From: Collinsella sp. AF08-23
GTDB taxonomy: Bacteria > Actinomycetota > Coriobacteriia > Coriobacteriales > Coriobacteriaceae
NCBI RefSeq assembly: GCF_003479805.1
Contig: NZ_QUHV01000012.1
Location: 6,686 to 70,685 of the forward strand
DNA length: 64,000 nt
Direction of reading: 5' to 3'
The notes beneath the pieces are model-generated. The model was not told the origin of the DNA and searched no databases. It saw only the letters and a list, made by a program, of their open reading frames with translations. Made by a program: the position numbers and the translations under genes. Positions within the stretch are counted from its first letter, which is position 1, and every line of letters starts with the position of its first letter. Shown piece by piece: positions 35,559 to 44,681 of this stretch.

Positions 35559-37799
35559 TTATTCAGCGAACTGGGAGTTGTAGAGGTCGGCATAGAAGCC
35601 GCCGGCGGCCAGCAGCTCGTCGTGCGTGCCGCTCTCGATGATGTCACCCTCCTTCATCACCAGGATGAGGTCGGCGTTCTTGATGGTCGAGAGGCGGTGC
35701 GCAATGACGAAGCTCGTACGGCCGCGCATCAGCTCATCCATCGCCTGCTGGATCTTGAGCTCGGTGCGCGTGTCCACGTTGGAGGTCGCCTCGTCCAAGA
35801 TGAGCATCGGCTTGTCGGCGATCATAGCGCGCGCGATCGTCATCTGCTGCTTCTGCCCCTGGGAGAGGTTGACCTGGTCGTTCAGCACCGTGTCGTAGCC
35901 ATGCGGCAACGAGCGGATGAAGTGGTCGAGCCCGACGGCGCGGCAGGCGCGCTGCACCTCCTCGTCGGTCACCCCCTCGTCGCAGTAGACGAGGTTCTCG
36001 CGTACCGTCCCCTCGAACAGCCAGGTGTCCTGCAGCACCATGCAGAACAGCGCATGCACGTCCTCGCGGCGCATCTCGCTGGTCGGCACGCCGTCGATGC
36101 GGATCTGCCCGCCGTCGATCTCGAAGAAGCGCATGAGGAGGTTGACCATGGTGGTCTTGCCCGCGCCCGTGGGGCCTACGATGGCGACCTTCTGGCCGGG
36201 CAGTGCGTGCGCGGAGAAGTCCTTGATGACCGGCTTATCGGAGCCGGCGTAGGTGAAGCGCACATGGTCGAACTCGACCTCGCCGCGTACGCCCTGCGCA
36301 CGACGCGCCGGCTTGGCAGACTCGTCGGCCATCTCGCGCGCCTCGAGGAACTCGAAGACGCGCGTGCCCGCGGCGCCTGCGGACTGCAGCGCCTGCACGC
36401 CCTGGGCGATCTGCGAGAGCGGCTGGGTGAAATAGCGCACGTACAGCATAAAGGCGACGATTACGCCGAAGCCGATCTGGCCATCGAGCGCCAGCGCGCC
36501 ACCCACCACGCATACGGCGACGTATCCAAAGTTGCCGATGAACATCATGATGGGCATCATAAGGCCCGAGAGGCACTGGGCGCGGAAGCCCGCGTTCACG
36601 AGCTCGCCGTTCATGCGGTCGAACTCTGCGCGCACGCGGTCCTCGGCGTTATATGCCGCAATAACCGAGTGACCGGTGTAAGACTCCTCGATATGGCCGG
36701 ACAGGGCCCCCAGCGCGGATTGCTGGCGTACGAAGTACTTCTGGCTATGGCCCATAATACCCATCATGAGTACAAAGCCCAGCAGGCTCGCACCCACGGC
36801 GGCCAGCGTCATCCATCCGTTGGTGGTGATCATCATGAACAGGCTGCCAAAAAAGAGGACAACGGCGGAGAGCAACGTGCCAACACTCTGGCTGAGCGAC
36901 TGGCCGAGCGTGTCAACATCGTTAGTGATGCGCGAGAGGATGTCGCCGGTGGGCACCGTGTTGAAGTACGACATGGGCAGGCGGTTGATCTTGGCCGAGA
37001 TGTCGGCGCGCATGCTGCGGCCGATGCGCTGCGTGACGGTGGTCATAATCCAGCCCTGGACCACGGAGAGCACGTAGCTCGCCACGTAGAAGGCGACGAG
37101 GGTGAGCGCGATGCGGGCGATCAGATCCATGTCGATGCGCGGCTCGACCAGGCTCTTGACGGAGGCGGGAAGCTCATCGAGGGCCGCCATGGCCGCCTCG
37201 GTGTCACTCATGTCGAGGTTGGAGAAGATGTCGAGCAACTTCTGCTGGTCGGCACCGGTGATGATGACACCGTCCACCTCGACGTCGGTGAGCAGCGCGT
37301 CTCGCGTCTCAGCGGGCATGCTCGCGAGGTCGTCCAGGGAGGGCGCGGCGGATGTGGCGCCCTCCGCGGTGTCTGAGCCGGTGGCGGCGGCACCCATCCC
37401 CGCCGCCGACATCGCGTCGACATCGCCCACACCCACAGGCGCACCGGCGGCGGCCATCGCGGCAGCCTGCTGTTGCGCCATCGCCGCGGCGTTCGCCTCG
37501 ATATTGCGCGTGACGGCCTCGACGACCTGCTCGAGCTTGTCGCTATTTGGCGCAATGCCGTCTTGCACGGCATCCGTGATATCGGAGAGCATATTGGGTC
37601 CCAGCAGCGTGAGCACCGTGCCGACCATCGCGCAGATAAGCGCCACCGCAACGGCGGGGAGGAAGCGCCGGCAATAATTGAACAGCCTGCCCCAGGTCCC
37701 CCGATCGATACGCTGTCCCGCGGCACCACGTGCGCCGTGCCCCACGGGCCCGTGGCCCATGGGGCCGCGCGGCGCAGACGAAGTATGCATGCCCGCCAT
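35559..37799 (-). CDS. Heterodimeric ABC exporter subunit with canonical ATP site
   Basis: Fused membrane and ATPase subunit of an ABC exporter, 746 residues. Six membrane helices (about 50-440) include an unusual Ala/Met/Gln-rich extracytoplasmic insertion (about 85-200). ATPase motifs: Walker A GPTGAGKTTMV, signature NLSQGQKQQMTIAR, Walker B MLILDEATSNVD with the catalytic Glu intact, switch His in FVIAHRLSTI. It starts right after the stop of the partner gene, so they form a pair like YheI/YheH or BmrCD. Substrate is unknown; the MarR regulator upstream suggests drug or toxic-compound export. Confidence 0.93.
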   Translation of the reverse strand: MAGMHTSSAPRGPMGHGPVGHGARGAAGQRIDRGTWGRLFNYCRRFLPAVAVALICAMVGTVLTLLGPNMLSDITDAVQDGIAPNSDKLEQVVEAVTRNIEANAAAMAQQQAAAMAAAGAPVGVGDVDAMSAAGMGAAATGSDTAEGATSAAPSLDDLASMPAETRDALLTDVEVDGVIITGADQQKLLDIFSNLDMSDTEAAMAALDELPASVKSLVEPRIDMDLIARIALTLVAFYVASYVLSVVQGWIMTTVTQRIGRSMRADISAKINRLPMSYFNTVPTGDILSRITNDVDTLGQSLSQSVGTLLSAVVLFFGSLFMMITTNGWMTLAAVGASLLGFVLMMGIMGHSQKYFVRQQSALGALSGHIEESYTGHSVIAAYNAEDRVRAEFDRMNGELVNAGFRAQCLSGLMMPIMMFIGNFGYVAVCVVGGALALDGQIGFGVIVAFMLYVRYFTQPLSQIAQGVQALQSAGAAGTRVFEFLEAREMADESAKPARRAQGVRGEVEFDHVRFTYAGSDKPVIKDFSAHALPGQKVAIVGPTGAGKTTMVNLLMRFFEIDGGQIRIDGVPTSEMRREDVHALFCMVLQDTWLFEGTVRENLVYCDEGVTDEEVQRACRAVGLDHFIRSLPHGYDTVLNDQVNLSQGQKQQMTIARAMIADKPMLILDEATSNVDTRTELKIQQAMDELMRGRTSFVIAHRLSTIKNADLILVMKEGDIIESGTHDELLAAGGFYADLYNSQFAE

Positions 37800-39560
37800 C
37801 TACATCAACTCCTCTTCACTCAGCTGGGACAGGGCGATCTGCCGATAGGTCTCGCAATCGTGCATGAGCTCCTCGTGGGTCCCCTGCCCCACCACGCGGC
37901 CTTCGTCCAGAACCACAATGCGATCGGCATCGCGGATGGTGCCGATGCGCTGCGCCACGATGATGCGCGTGGTATTCGCAAACTCACGCTCGAGGGCATC
38001 GCGCAAGACGCGGTCGGTCTTGTAATCGAGTGCCGAGAAGCTGTCGTCGAAGATCAGGATCTCGGGCTTGCGGGCAACCGCACGGGCGATGGACAGGCGC
38101 TGCCGCTGTCCGCCGGACAGATTCGCGCCGCCCTGAGCCACCTGTGCGTGATAGGCACCCTCCATCTTCTCCACAAACTCGGATGCCTGAGCGGTCTCGA
38201 TGGCGTCCGCCACGTCCTCCTCGCCCACCGGGCCGCGACCGTTGTCGCCGTATGCCACGTTGGTACTCACCGTGCCACCGAACAGCGTCGCCTTCTGCGA
38301 CACATATCCGATCTTGTTACGCAGGGCTCGCACGGAATAATCGCGCACGTCCACGCCGTCCACGAGGACCTTGCCCCACGTGGCGTCATAGAACCGCGGG
38401 ATAAGATTGATCACGGTGGACTTGCCCGAACCGGTGGAGCCTATGAACGCGACCGTCTCGCCACGATGCGCAGTAAAGGAGACATGGCGCAGCATGCTAC
38501 CCTCGGCATCTGGATAGCGGAAGGTCACATCGCGGAACTCGATCTCGCCCACGCGACCAGGCTCGCCCTCTTCGCGTGTGCCGTCCTTGATGGTCGTTTC
38601 GGTTTCGAGCACCTCGTTGATGCGGTCCGCGGCCACCTGCGCACGCGGCAGGATCATGAAGATCATCACGAGCATCATGAACGCCATGACCACCTGGATG
38701 GCGTACTGGGAAAACACCATCATGTCGGAGAACAGGGAGATCTTATTCGCCATGGCGGAGGAGTTGATGAGCACGGCGCCGATCCAGTAAATGGCGAGCG
38801 ACAAGCCGCTCATCGTGGCCTGGATCGTGGGCATGAGGAACACCATCGTGCGGTTGCCCACGAGCTGATTGTTCGTGAGCGTGTCGTTCACCGTGTCGAA
38901 CCGGTGCTGCTGGTAGCCCTCGGCGTTGTAGGCGCGCACAACCGAAAGGCCGGAGAGGTTCTCACGCGAGACGCGATTGAGGTCGTCGGTGAGGCGCTGC
39001 ATGCGGCGGAATCGCGGCGTCGCCACGGCGAGGCAGACCGCCACCACGGCGAGGAGTGCCACAATGGAGACGGCCGTGGCAGCCGTCCACTCCCAGCGCT
39101 TGCCGGCGATCTTGGTGATCGCCCACACCGCCGTGATGGGCGCCTTGATGAGCATTTGCAGACCCATGACGATAAGCATCTGAATCTGCATCACGTCGTT
39201 CGTGGAGCGCGTGATGAGACTCGGCGTGGAGAATCGTCCGATCTCCTCCATGGAAAACGACTGCACCTTGCCGAACAGCTTGGCGCGCATAGTGCCACCG
39301 AACCCGGTTGCGATGCGCGATGCACACACGGCGGTGGCGACCGAGGCGAGCAGACTTCCCAGCGAGCAGGACAGCATCTTCCCGCCAGCCGTGAGGATCT
39401 GGGGCATGGTCGAGCCCTCGACCTGCACGAGGCGGGTGATCTCGGCCATGTACTCAGGCGACTTGAGGTCGAGCCAGACCTGGGTGACGATGAACGCCAG
39501 CGCCAGGACGGCAAGCCCCCGTTCCTGCTTCGTTAGGTTTCGAAATAGCTTGAGCAACAT
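37800..39560 (-). CDS. Heterodimeric ABC exporter subunit with degenerate ATP site
   Basis: Partner half-transporter, 586 residues: six helices (about 15-320) then an ATPase domain. Walker A is GSTGSGKSTVI, signature NLSGGQRQRLSIAR. Walker B reads EILIFDDSFSALD, with Asp where the catalytic Glu normally stands, and the switch position reads IVAQRIGTI with Gln instead of His. Such a degenerate site is typical of one subunit of heterodimeric exporters. The start follows AAGGAGAAG; a candidate MarR operator lies 10-26 bases upstream, so repressor binding would block transcription or translation entry. Confidence 0.93.
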   Translation of the reverse strand: MLLKLFRNLTKQERGLAVLALAFIVTQVWLDLKSPEYMAEITRLVQVEGSTMPQILTAGGKMLSCSLGSLLASVATAVCASRIATGFGGTMRAKLFGKVQSFSMEEIGRFSTPSLITRSTNDVMQIQMLIVMGLQMLIKAPITAVWAITKIAGKRWEWTAATAVSIVALLAVVAVCLAVATPRFRRMQRLTDDLNRVSRENLSGLSVVRAYNAEGYQQHRFDTVNDTLTNNQLVGNRTMVFLMPTIQATMSGLSLAIYWIGAVLINSSAMANKISLFSDMMVFSQYAIQVVMAFMMLVMIFMILPRAQVAADRINEVLETETTIKDGTREEGEPGRVGEIEFRDVTFRYPDAEGSMLRHVSFTAHRGETVAFIGSTGSGKSTVINLIPRFYDATWGKVLVDGVDVRDYSVRALRNKIGYVSQKATLFGGTVSTNVAYGDNGRGPVGEEDVADAIETAQASEFVEKMEGAYHAQVAQGGANLSGGQRQRLSIARAVARKPEILIFDDSFSALDYKTDRVLRDALEREFANTTRIIVAQRIGTIRDADRIVVLDEGRVVGQGTHEELMHDCETYRQIALSQLSEEELM

Positions 39561-39569
39561 CTTCTCCTT

Positions 39570-39586
39570 ATCTAACCCTATGAGAT
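39570..39586. promoter_or_regulatory. Candidate MarR operator before the ABC exporter
   Basis: ATCTAACCCTATGAGAT. The same 17-base motif, with one difference and in opposite orientation, lies before the marR gene (40207-40223). The motif is an imperfect palindrome, fitting a dimeric winged-helix repressor. It is 10 bases upstream of the exporter start codon. Confidence 0.6.
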
Positions 39587-39696
39587 ATGCACGCGTGCCG
39601 AACCGGCTCCGCCATGCGCGCAGGTCGGTTCAAGACGACAGGACGTACGACGAACGCAAGGACGCATCGGAAACCCGAACGTGCAGCGCGGGCATC

Positions 39697-40140
39697 CTAC
39701 AGCTGCATCGTGGGCGGGCGCAGGCGCGACCGAATCTCGCATGCCGTGAGGAAGAACGCTCGCAGACGCTCCTCGCCCAGCTCGTCGATCAACATGGCCA
39801 CCTGGGCGCGCATCTCCCCGTAAAACGCGTGCACGCAAGCCGCGCCCTTATCGGTGAGCACAACCTCGGTGACGCGGGCATCCGCCTCGCTGCGCCTGCG
39901 CGCGATGAGCCCCCTGGACTCCAGGCGCTTGAGCAGCGCGGCAACACGCGCCGTACTCACGCCGAGCCGCTCCGCTATGTCTCCCGCCGTTACCACGGTT
40001 TCGGCCTTACGCGCCTCCGCCAGCATACGGAGCGTCCCGCCAATGCCCGCGTTCGCCTCGTCCATACAGCGAAACGCATCGGACGAATGGACACGCTCGG
40101 CTAGACGGATGATCTCATCAACCTGCGTCTCTGTTGCCAT
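39697..40140 (-). CDS. MarR family transcriptional regulator
   Basis: 147-residue winged-helix regulator. The recognition helix region is TAGDIAERLGVSTARVAALLKRLESRGLIARR (core GVSTARVAALLKRLE) and the wing is SEADARVTEVVLTDKG. It starts after AAAGGAGCGAT and lies upstream of, and on the same strand as, the ABC exporter pair. Two near-identical 17-base motifs before marR and before the exporter suggest that it represses both and is released by a ligand, a common arrangement for multidrug exporters. Confidence 0.92.
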   Translation of the reverse strand: MATETQVDEIIRLAERVHSSDAFRCMDEANAGIGGTLRMLAEARKAETVVTAGDIAERLGVSTARVAALLKRLESRGLIARRRSEADARVTEVVLTDKGAACVHAFYGEMRAQVAMLIDELGEERLRAFFLTACEIRSRLRPPTMQL

Positions 40141-40206
40141 ATCGCTCCTTTCGGAATCGAAGGTGCCCGTTGTTGGGATGCGAGCGTTACCGCGTGAGCC
40201 ATTATT

Positions 40207-40223
40207 ACCTCATAGGGTTAGAT
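40207..40223. promoter_or_regulatory. Candidate MarR operator before marR
   Basis: ACCTCATAGGGTTAGAT, the reverse complement of the exporter operator with one difference (A/G). It lies 67 bases upstream of the marR start codon, where a promoter is expected. Recurrence at both promoters is the main evidence. Confidence 0.6.
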
Positions 40224-40293
40224 GTTTCTTAAGCAGGCCGTTGTCGCCGTATCTCCATCGTGTCACCATATGCCTGGAGCCACCTCGAGCAGC

Positions 40294-41388
40294 CTAGCCG
40301 ATCGCTTCTAGTACGTCCTCGCCACGCTGCATCATGTTCTTCTCCCTGGGTCCGCTCCTGAACCAATCGCGCAAGCCCTCAAGCGTGCTGGCCGCAGCGT
40401 ACACCTTGATCTTCCGACCGTCCTTCGTGGTCACGATGCAACGGTCGCCGCTCTCGCTCCCCTCGGGCTCGGACACCTTCTTGAGGTAGTCGCGTCGGAA
40501 CGCCACGATGCGCGCATTGCTGATTGAGACGAACCAATCATCATCCTCAAGCTCCGTCCCCGTGGCGCCTCGAGCCGCCATCTCGTCGGCGAAAGAGAAG
40601 CCGAGCTCGCGCTCCTGCCTGTAGATCTCGTAAATTCCGCGGAGGGGCATGCTCAACATGAGTAGGGGCAGGAGAACGCCGATGAATAGGAAGAGAAACG
40701 GGACGAGCAGAAGCAGGCGAGCGCCATTTTCGGTGAAGACGGCCATGAAGGCGATTACGAGCGAGAAGACGAGTGCCATGCCGTTGAACACGATAGCCAG
40801 CGGTTTGATGGCAGCCCAGCACAGACCAGCTTTGGTCATGGGGCCCTTAATGGCGTCCGAGACCTCGATCCCCTCCTTCTCCAGCCGTGCAAGGAGGTTG
40901 AGCGAGCACACGCCCTCGAGGCTGACCGAGCAGAACTTGCGCTCGCCCTCATACAGATCGATTCTCATCATCTGCGTGTGAAGCGTCACGCGGGTGATGC
41001 TGGAGAAGGTCGTCTCCTTGCGGATGCCGAAGGCGTTACGCGAGAGAATGCGCCCACCGTCCACGTCGATACGCGGGATGCTCAGCAAGGCCCAGATAGC
41101 CATACCCGCGAGCGCCATGGCATGACCGAACCACACAAGTTCGTGGTCCCACTCGCCCAGCGAGACGCCCTGCCAGACGTAGACACCCAGCATGAGCAGT
41201 TCGAACGCGACGGCGCAGCAGGCGATGATCGTGCGGATGGCTGCGGGCATGCGCACCGTGAAGCAATCGAGGCTGTCCGTTGCCTCGCTGCGCTCGCGCG
41301 CGCCGCGGCGGGCGACCCATGCAGTGAGCGGGCCGACGATGAACACGGTCATACCGACGCGCAGAATGGATTCGAGCAGATTACTCAT
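40294..41388 (-). CDS. Uncharacterised membrane protein
   Basis: I do not recognise the family. 364 residues from ATG 41388, with GAGGCGG upstream; a GTG at 41397 is also possible. Predicted helices: about 5-25, 55-78, 85-105, then after a soluble, PH-like stretch (about 110-185, with IDVDGGRILSRNAFGIRK) a pair near 200-225 and 228-255. The C-terminal 110 residues are soluble and again look like a small beta-domain (DDDWFVSISNARIVAFRRDY). Two PH-like cytoplasmic domains on a membrane core is my inference. It stands alone between marR and the broken MFS gene. Confidence 0.75.
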   Translation of the reverse strand: MSNLLESILRVGMTVFIVGPLTAWVARRGARERSEATDSLDCFTVRMPAAIRTIIACCAVAFELLMLGVYVWQGVSLGEWDHELVWFGHAMALAGMAIWALLSIPRIDVDGGRILSRNAFGIRKETTFSSITRVTLHTQMMRIDLYEGERKFCSVSLEGVCSLNLLARLEKEGIEVSDAIKGPMTKAGLCWAAIKPLAIVFNGMALVFSLVIAFMAVFTENGARLLLLVPFLFLFIGVLLPLLMLSMPLRGIYEIYRQERELGFSFADEMAARGATGTELEDDDWFVSISNARIVAFRRDYLKKVSEPEGSESGDRCIVTTKDGRKIKVYAAASTLEGLRDWFRSGPREKNMMQRGEDVLEAIG

Positions 41389-41545
41389 AGGGGCCACCGC
41401 CTCGAGCTCTGGAGATTAACTGCAGGAAACGCTGCCAGAACGATGGGATGCGCACAACGTAAGGAGCCGCGTATCGGCAAGCGGCGGCATCGCAATCGCC
41501 CGGCGAACAGATGATGATCGGCGCCGGGCCAGACGAATTAAACAA

Positions 41546-41591
41546 AAGGGTGGTCGACGGCGCCCTCGCAGGCGCACCGTCGACCACCCTT
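41546..41591 (-). terminator. Rho-independent terminator of the MFS gene
   Basis: AAGGGTGGTCGACGG (41546-41560) pairs perfectly with 41577-41591, extended inside by CGCC/GGCG. On the minus strand the stem is followed by TTGTTTAATT. It lies 55 bases after the MFS stop, a strong terminator. Confidence 0.85.
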
Positions 41592-41645
41592 CACGTCGCA
41601 GCGGCCCTACGAGCCGTCCGAAACGAAACGCACTCCGCCAGAGCG

Positions 41646-42897
41646 CTACCCAATCTTGCGGATGCTCGGGATCGCCCAGGTGATGCCTGCTAGGATCACC
41701 ATTGCAGCACCGATGAGCACGAAACACGCGCTTACGCCGATGGCGTCCGCGAACAAGGTCGATGCGACGAGCCCCACGGGCATGGCCCAGCTGCAGACCG
41801 CTCCGTACAGACCGAAGACGCGGCCCATGCACTCGGGATCGACGCGCTCCTGCATGAGCGCCATCTGCGGCGCGCTGTACAGCGGACTCGAGACCCCCAT
41901 CGCGAACGTAAGCCCCAGAAACACAACGAGCGCGGAAGGGGGCACGAGGCCGCCCGCGAGCGTGCCCGCTCCGAAGAGGCCGATGGCCAGCGTGCACGAA
42001 AGCGCGCGGTTCTTAAGGCCACCCGTCGCCCCGATCCAGCCGCTCGCCGCGATCATGCCGACCGAGAACGCGATCTCCGCGATAGCCGACTGCGTAGTGG
42101 TACCCCCAAAATGGTCGAACACCATGAGCGGGAACAGCGCGGATATGGGCGAGAACAGGACCGAGAAGGCGAAGCCGATCCAGAGCATGGCGAACAGACC
42201 GTGATGGCGTTTGAGCTCGCGGTACCCGTTGGCCGTCTCCAATAGGAAGGCCCGCACCGCGTGGTGCGACGCCTCGGCGTTCTCCTCGGGCGTATGGCGC
42301 TCGGGCGCCGGCGTCTTGATGCCGGAGGTCGCCACCGCGATGCTCGCGAGCACCGCGCCGGCGACATCGAGCGCGATCATGAAGGTCAGACCAAACGCCG
42401 GATAGACCACCGCGGCGATGGCGTTGCCGATGATATAGCTACCCGACTGCATGAACTGCAGCATGCCCGCCAGCTTGCCGAGCACCTCGGGCGGGGCGAT
42501 GAGCGGTGTGAGCGCGTTGAAGGCGGGCGTATGGAGCGTGCTGCCCAGCGCACGGACGAACAGCACCGCCGCCACAACGGCGACAGAGAGGTCGCCCCGA
42601 AGCGAGCCGAAGACAAGCGTGAGGCTCACGGCCGCGATGAAGAGATCGGCGCCGATCATGAGACGCTTGATGGACGTGCGGTCCACGATGGTGCCCGCGA
42701 AGGCGCCGAGGAGCGCCATGGGCAAGAAGGCCGCCAGGCTCACGAACGACAGGGCGCTCGCGGAGCCGGTGGTGAGGGTGACGTGCCAGATGAGACCCAT
42801 CTGCAGAATGGAGCTCGTGAGCACGGAGAAGAACTCGCCGATCCAGACGATGGCGAGCGAGCGCTTCCAAGAAAGCGCAGGGATTCGGTTGTGTCAT
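41646..42897 (-). pseudogene. MFS transporter (MFS_3/MefA-like), frameshifted near its start
   Basis: Drug-efflux-like MFS transporter. From GTG 42824 an open frame of 392 residues covers helices 2-12, with FAGTIVDRTSIKRLMIGAD as the first cytoplasmic loop signature (core DRTSIKRLM). Upstream, the expected first helix (WKRSLAIVWIGEFFSVLTSS) is encoded in the same frame back to a stop, while the plausible start ATG 42897 (MTQPNP) is in another frame. Removing one base around 42873-42878 would join them as MTQPNPALSWKRSLAIV. Either the gene is inactivated, starts internally at 42824 without helix 1, or the sequence has an error. Confidence 0.75.
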
Positions 42898-43291
42898 GGA
42901 ATAATCCTTTGATGCGATCGGTGGTATGCAGCGAAGTACCGGTCGCTCACGCGACCGTGGCTAGAGCCAAATCCTCATGGAAGCAAGCATGGTGCAGCTC
43001 CCCTTTCCAAATCTCGAGGTAAACCTTCAGCCGTGAGTGGGGCTATTATAGGGACTTGCGAGCCAAGATGCAACAGGAAGACCTCTACGGAGCGTAGATG
43101 CCGGGCGCCCCGAACCACTTATGCCATGAGAGACGGCATCCGATTCTCCTTGACTTGGTCTCAATGTGATATCACAATGCAATCAGCAGCCGCACGGACT
43201 GCTCGGGGACTCGCCTCCTCCCCATCGCAATCTGGAGCGCGGCGCCGGGGACGTCACGCGAACGCCGACGCAGTCGTGAAAGGAACTCACA
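42898..43291 (+). promoter_or_regulatory. SPFH gene promoter with TGTGATATCACA palindrome
   Basis: The 394-base divergent gap holds no supported gene. Near its right end TTGACT (43150-43155) and CACAAT (43173-43178) are 17 bases apart and could drive the SPFH gene. A perfect 12-bp palindrome TGTGATATCACA (43165-43176) overlaps the spacer and -10, a good position for a repressor site. The regulator is unknown. Confidence 0.45.
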
Positions 43292-44311
43292 ATGAGCGTG
43301 GAAAAGCAACTCAAGGCCAAGTCGGGCTACGGCATGCTCGTCGCCGTGGCGGTGGCGCTCATCGCCATCATCGGCCTCTTTATCTGGAGCACCATCGGGC
43401 TCGCGAGCACGCCCGACGGCGTCGACGCGCCCGCAGTCTACGGATGGGGGCTCGGCCTCAGCATCCTCGCGTTTTGCCTGTGGTTCATCCCACTCAACGG
43501 ATTCTTCTCGCTGCAGCCCGGCCAGGCGCGCGTGTGCATCCTGTTCGGCAAGTACGTGGGCACCGTCCGCGACGAGGGCTTCTTCTGGGCCAACCCGTTC
43601 TTTAGCAAGAGCATGGGCGGATCGGCCGGGATCGGCGAGATGATCGAGCTCGAGATGAGCGATTCCAAGGCCGCCAAGGCCGCGGCGCAGAAGGCCGCCA
43701 AGGGCAACCCCACCACCATCTCCACCCGCGTGCGCACCCTGAATGGCGAGCGCCTGAAGGTCAACGACAAAATGGGCAACCCCATCGAGATCGCAACCGT
43801 CGTGGTGTGGCACGTCGCCGATACCGCCAAGGCGCTCTTCGACGTCGACGACTACCAGAGCTATGTCGCCATGCAGGCCGAGACGGCGCTGCGCCACGTG
43901 GCGAGCGTGTACGCCTACGACCACCTGGAGGACGAGTCCGATGCCGCCGGCGCCATCACGCTGCGCGCCAATGTGGAAGAGGTCTCCGAAGCCCTGCGCC
44001 GCGAGCTCGCGATGCGCCTGGCGCCCGCCGGCGTCGAGGTCGACGATGCACGTCTCACGCACCTCGCCTACTCCCCCGAGATCGCCCAGGCGATGCTGCG
44101 CCGCCAGCAGGCGGAAGCCGTCATCGCCGCGCGCAAGAAGATCGTCGAGGGCGCGGTCTCCATGGTCGACATGGCCGTGAAGGAGATGGCCGCCGGCGGC
44201 ACCATCGAGCTGGACGACGAGCGCAAGGCGCAGATGGCCAGCAACCTCATGGTGGTCCTGTGCGGCGAGTCCGAGGCGCACCCGGTCCTCAATGCCGGCA
44301 CCCTGTACTAA
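43292..44311 (+). CDS. SPFH/Band 7 domain membrane protein
   Basis: Membrane-scaffold protein of the SPFH (stomatin/prohibitin/flotillin/HflK) superfamily, 339 residues. Two helices near the N-terminus (about 14-36 and 48-67) precede the SPFH domain (about 68-270), with GQARVCILFGKYVGTVRDEGF (core ARVCILFGKYVGTV), PIEIATVVVWHVADT and ALFDVDDYQSYVAMQAETALR (core DDYQSYVAMQAET). A heptad-rich stretch (about 260-310) follows. Related proteins oligomerise at the membrane and control proteases or membrane microdomains. The start follows GAAAGGAACTCAC. A ribbon-helix-helix protein follows, a pairing I have seen in related genomes. Confidence 0.92.
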   Translation: MSVEKQLKAKSGYGMLVAVAVALIAIIGLFIWSTIGLASTPDGVDAPAVYGWGLGLSILAFCLWFIPLNGFFSLQPGQARVCILFGKYVGTVRDEGFFWANPFFSKSMGGSAGIGEMIELEMSDSKAAKAAAQKAAKGNPTTISTRVRTLNGERLKVNDKMGNPIEIATVVVWHVADTAKALFDVDDYQSYVAMQAETALRHVASVYAYDHLEDESDAAGAITLRANVEEVSEALRRELAMRLAPAGVEVDDARLTHLAYSPEIAQAMLRRQQAEAVIAARKKIVEGAVSMVDMAVKEMAAGGTIELDDERKAQMASNLMVVLCGESEAHPVLNAGTLY

Positions 44312-44451
44312 TATCTACGCGCGTGTACGCCTTTTCCGGGTGCTGCAGATTGGGGCGAAAGAGGAGGGCGCGCGCCTGGCGTGCGGCGCCCGACGATTGA
44401 GCCCCAAGATGCGGTGCCTGGGAAAGGCACTGGGATAGAGACGATAGGAAC

Positions 44452-44643
44452 ATGGCACGCAAGCAATACCCCCTCCGCATAGACCCCGCCATATGGGAGG
44501 CCGTCCAACGCTGGGCGGACGATGAGATGCGCAGCGCCAACGGCCAGGTGGAGTGGATCTTGCGCGACGCCCTCAAGCGCGCGGGAAGGCTACCTAAGAA
44601 GGAAGACGTGCAAAGGGCCAATGAGCACACACGCACCCCGTGA
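44452..44643 (+). CDS. Arc-type ribbon-helix-helix protein
   Basis: 63-residue protein. The N-terminal KQYPLRIDPAIWEAVQRWADD and the following helices match Arc/MetJ-like ribbon-helix-helix DNA-binding proteins (beta strand QYPLRI, then helix pair). It follows the SPFH gene by 140 bases and its stop overlaps the region leading into the alkyltransferase gene. DNA binding and a link to the SPFH protein are inferences. No toxin partner is visible next to it. Confidence 0.85.
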   Translation: MARKQYPLRIDPAIWEAVQRWADDEMRSANGQVEWILRDALKRAGRLPKKEDVQRANEHTRTP

Positions 44644-44681
44644 TGGGAAGGCGCACCGAGAAGGATACCGAAGGAGGGCAC

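Noticed and set aside
35358..39536. Two plus-strand open frames of about 670-690 codons opposite the ABC exporter genes
   Set aside because: They are shadows of the ABC genes, with His/Arg/Asp-rich composition and no family features.
42898..43010. Structured leader resembling a T-box before the MFS gene
   Set aside because: No T-box sequence, specifier loop or terminator/antiterminator pair could be found.
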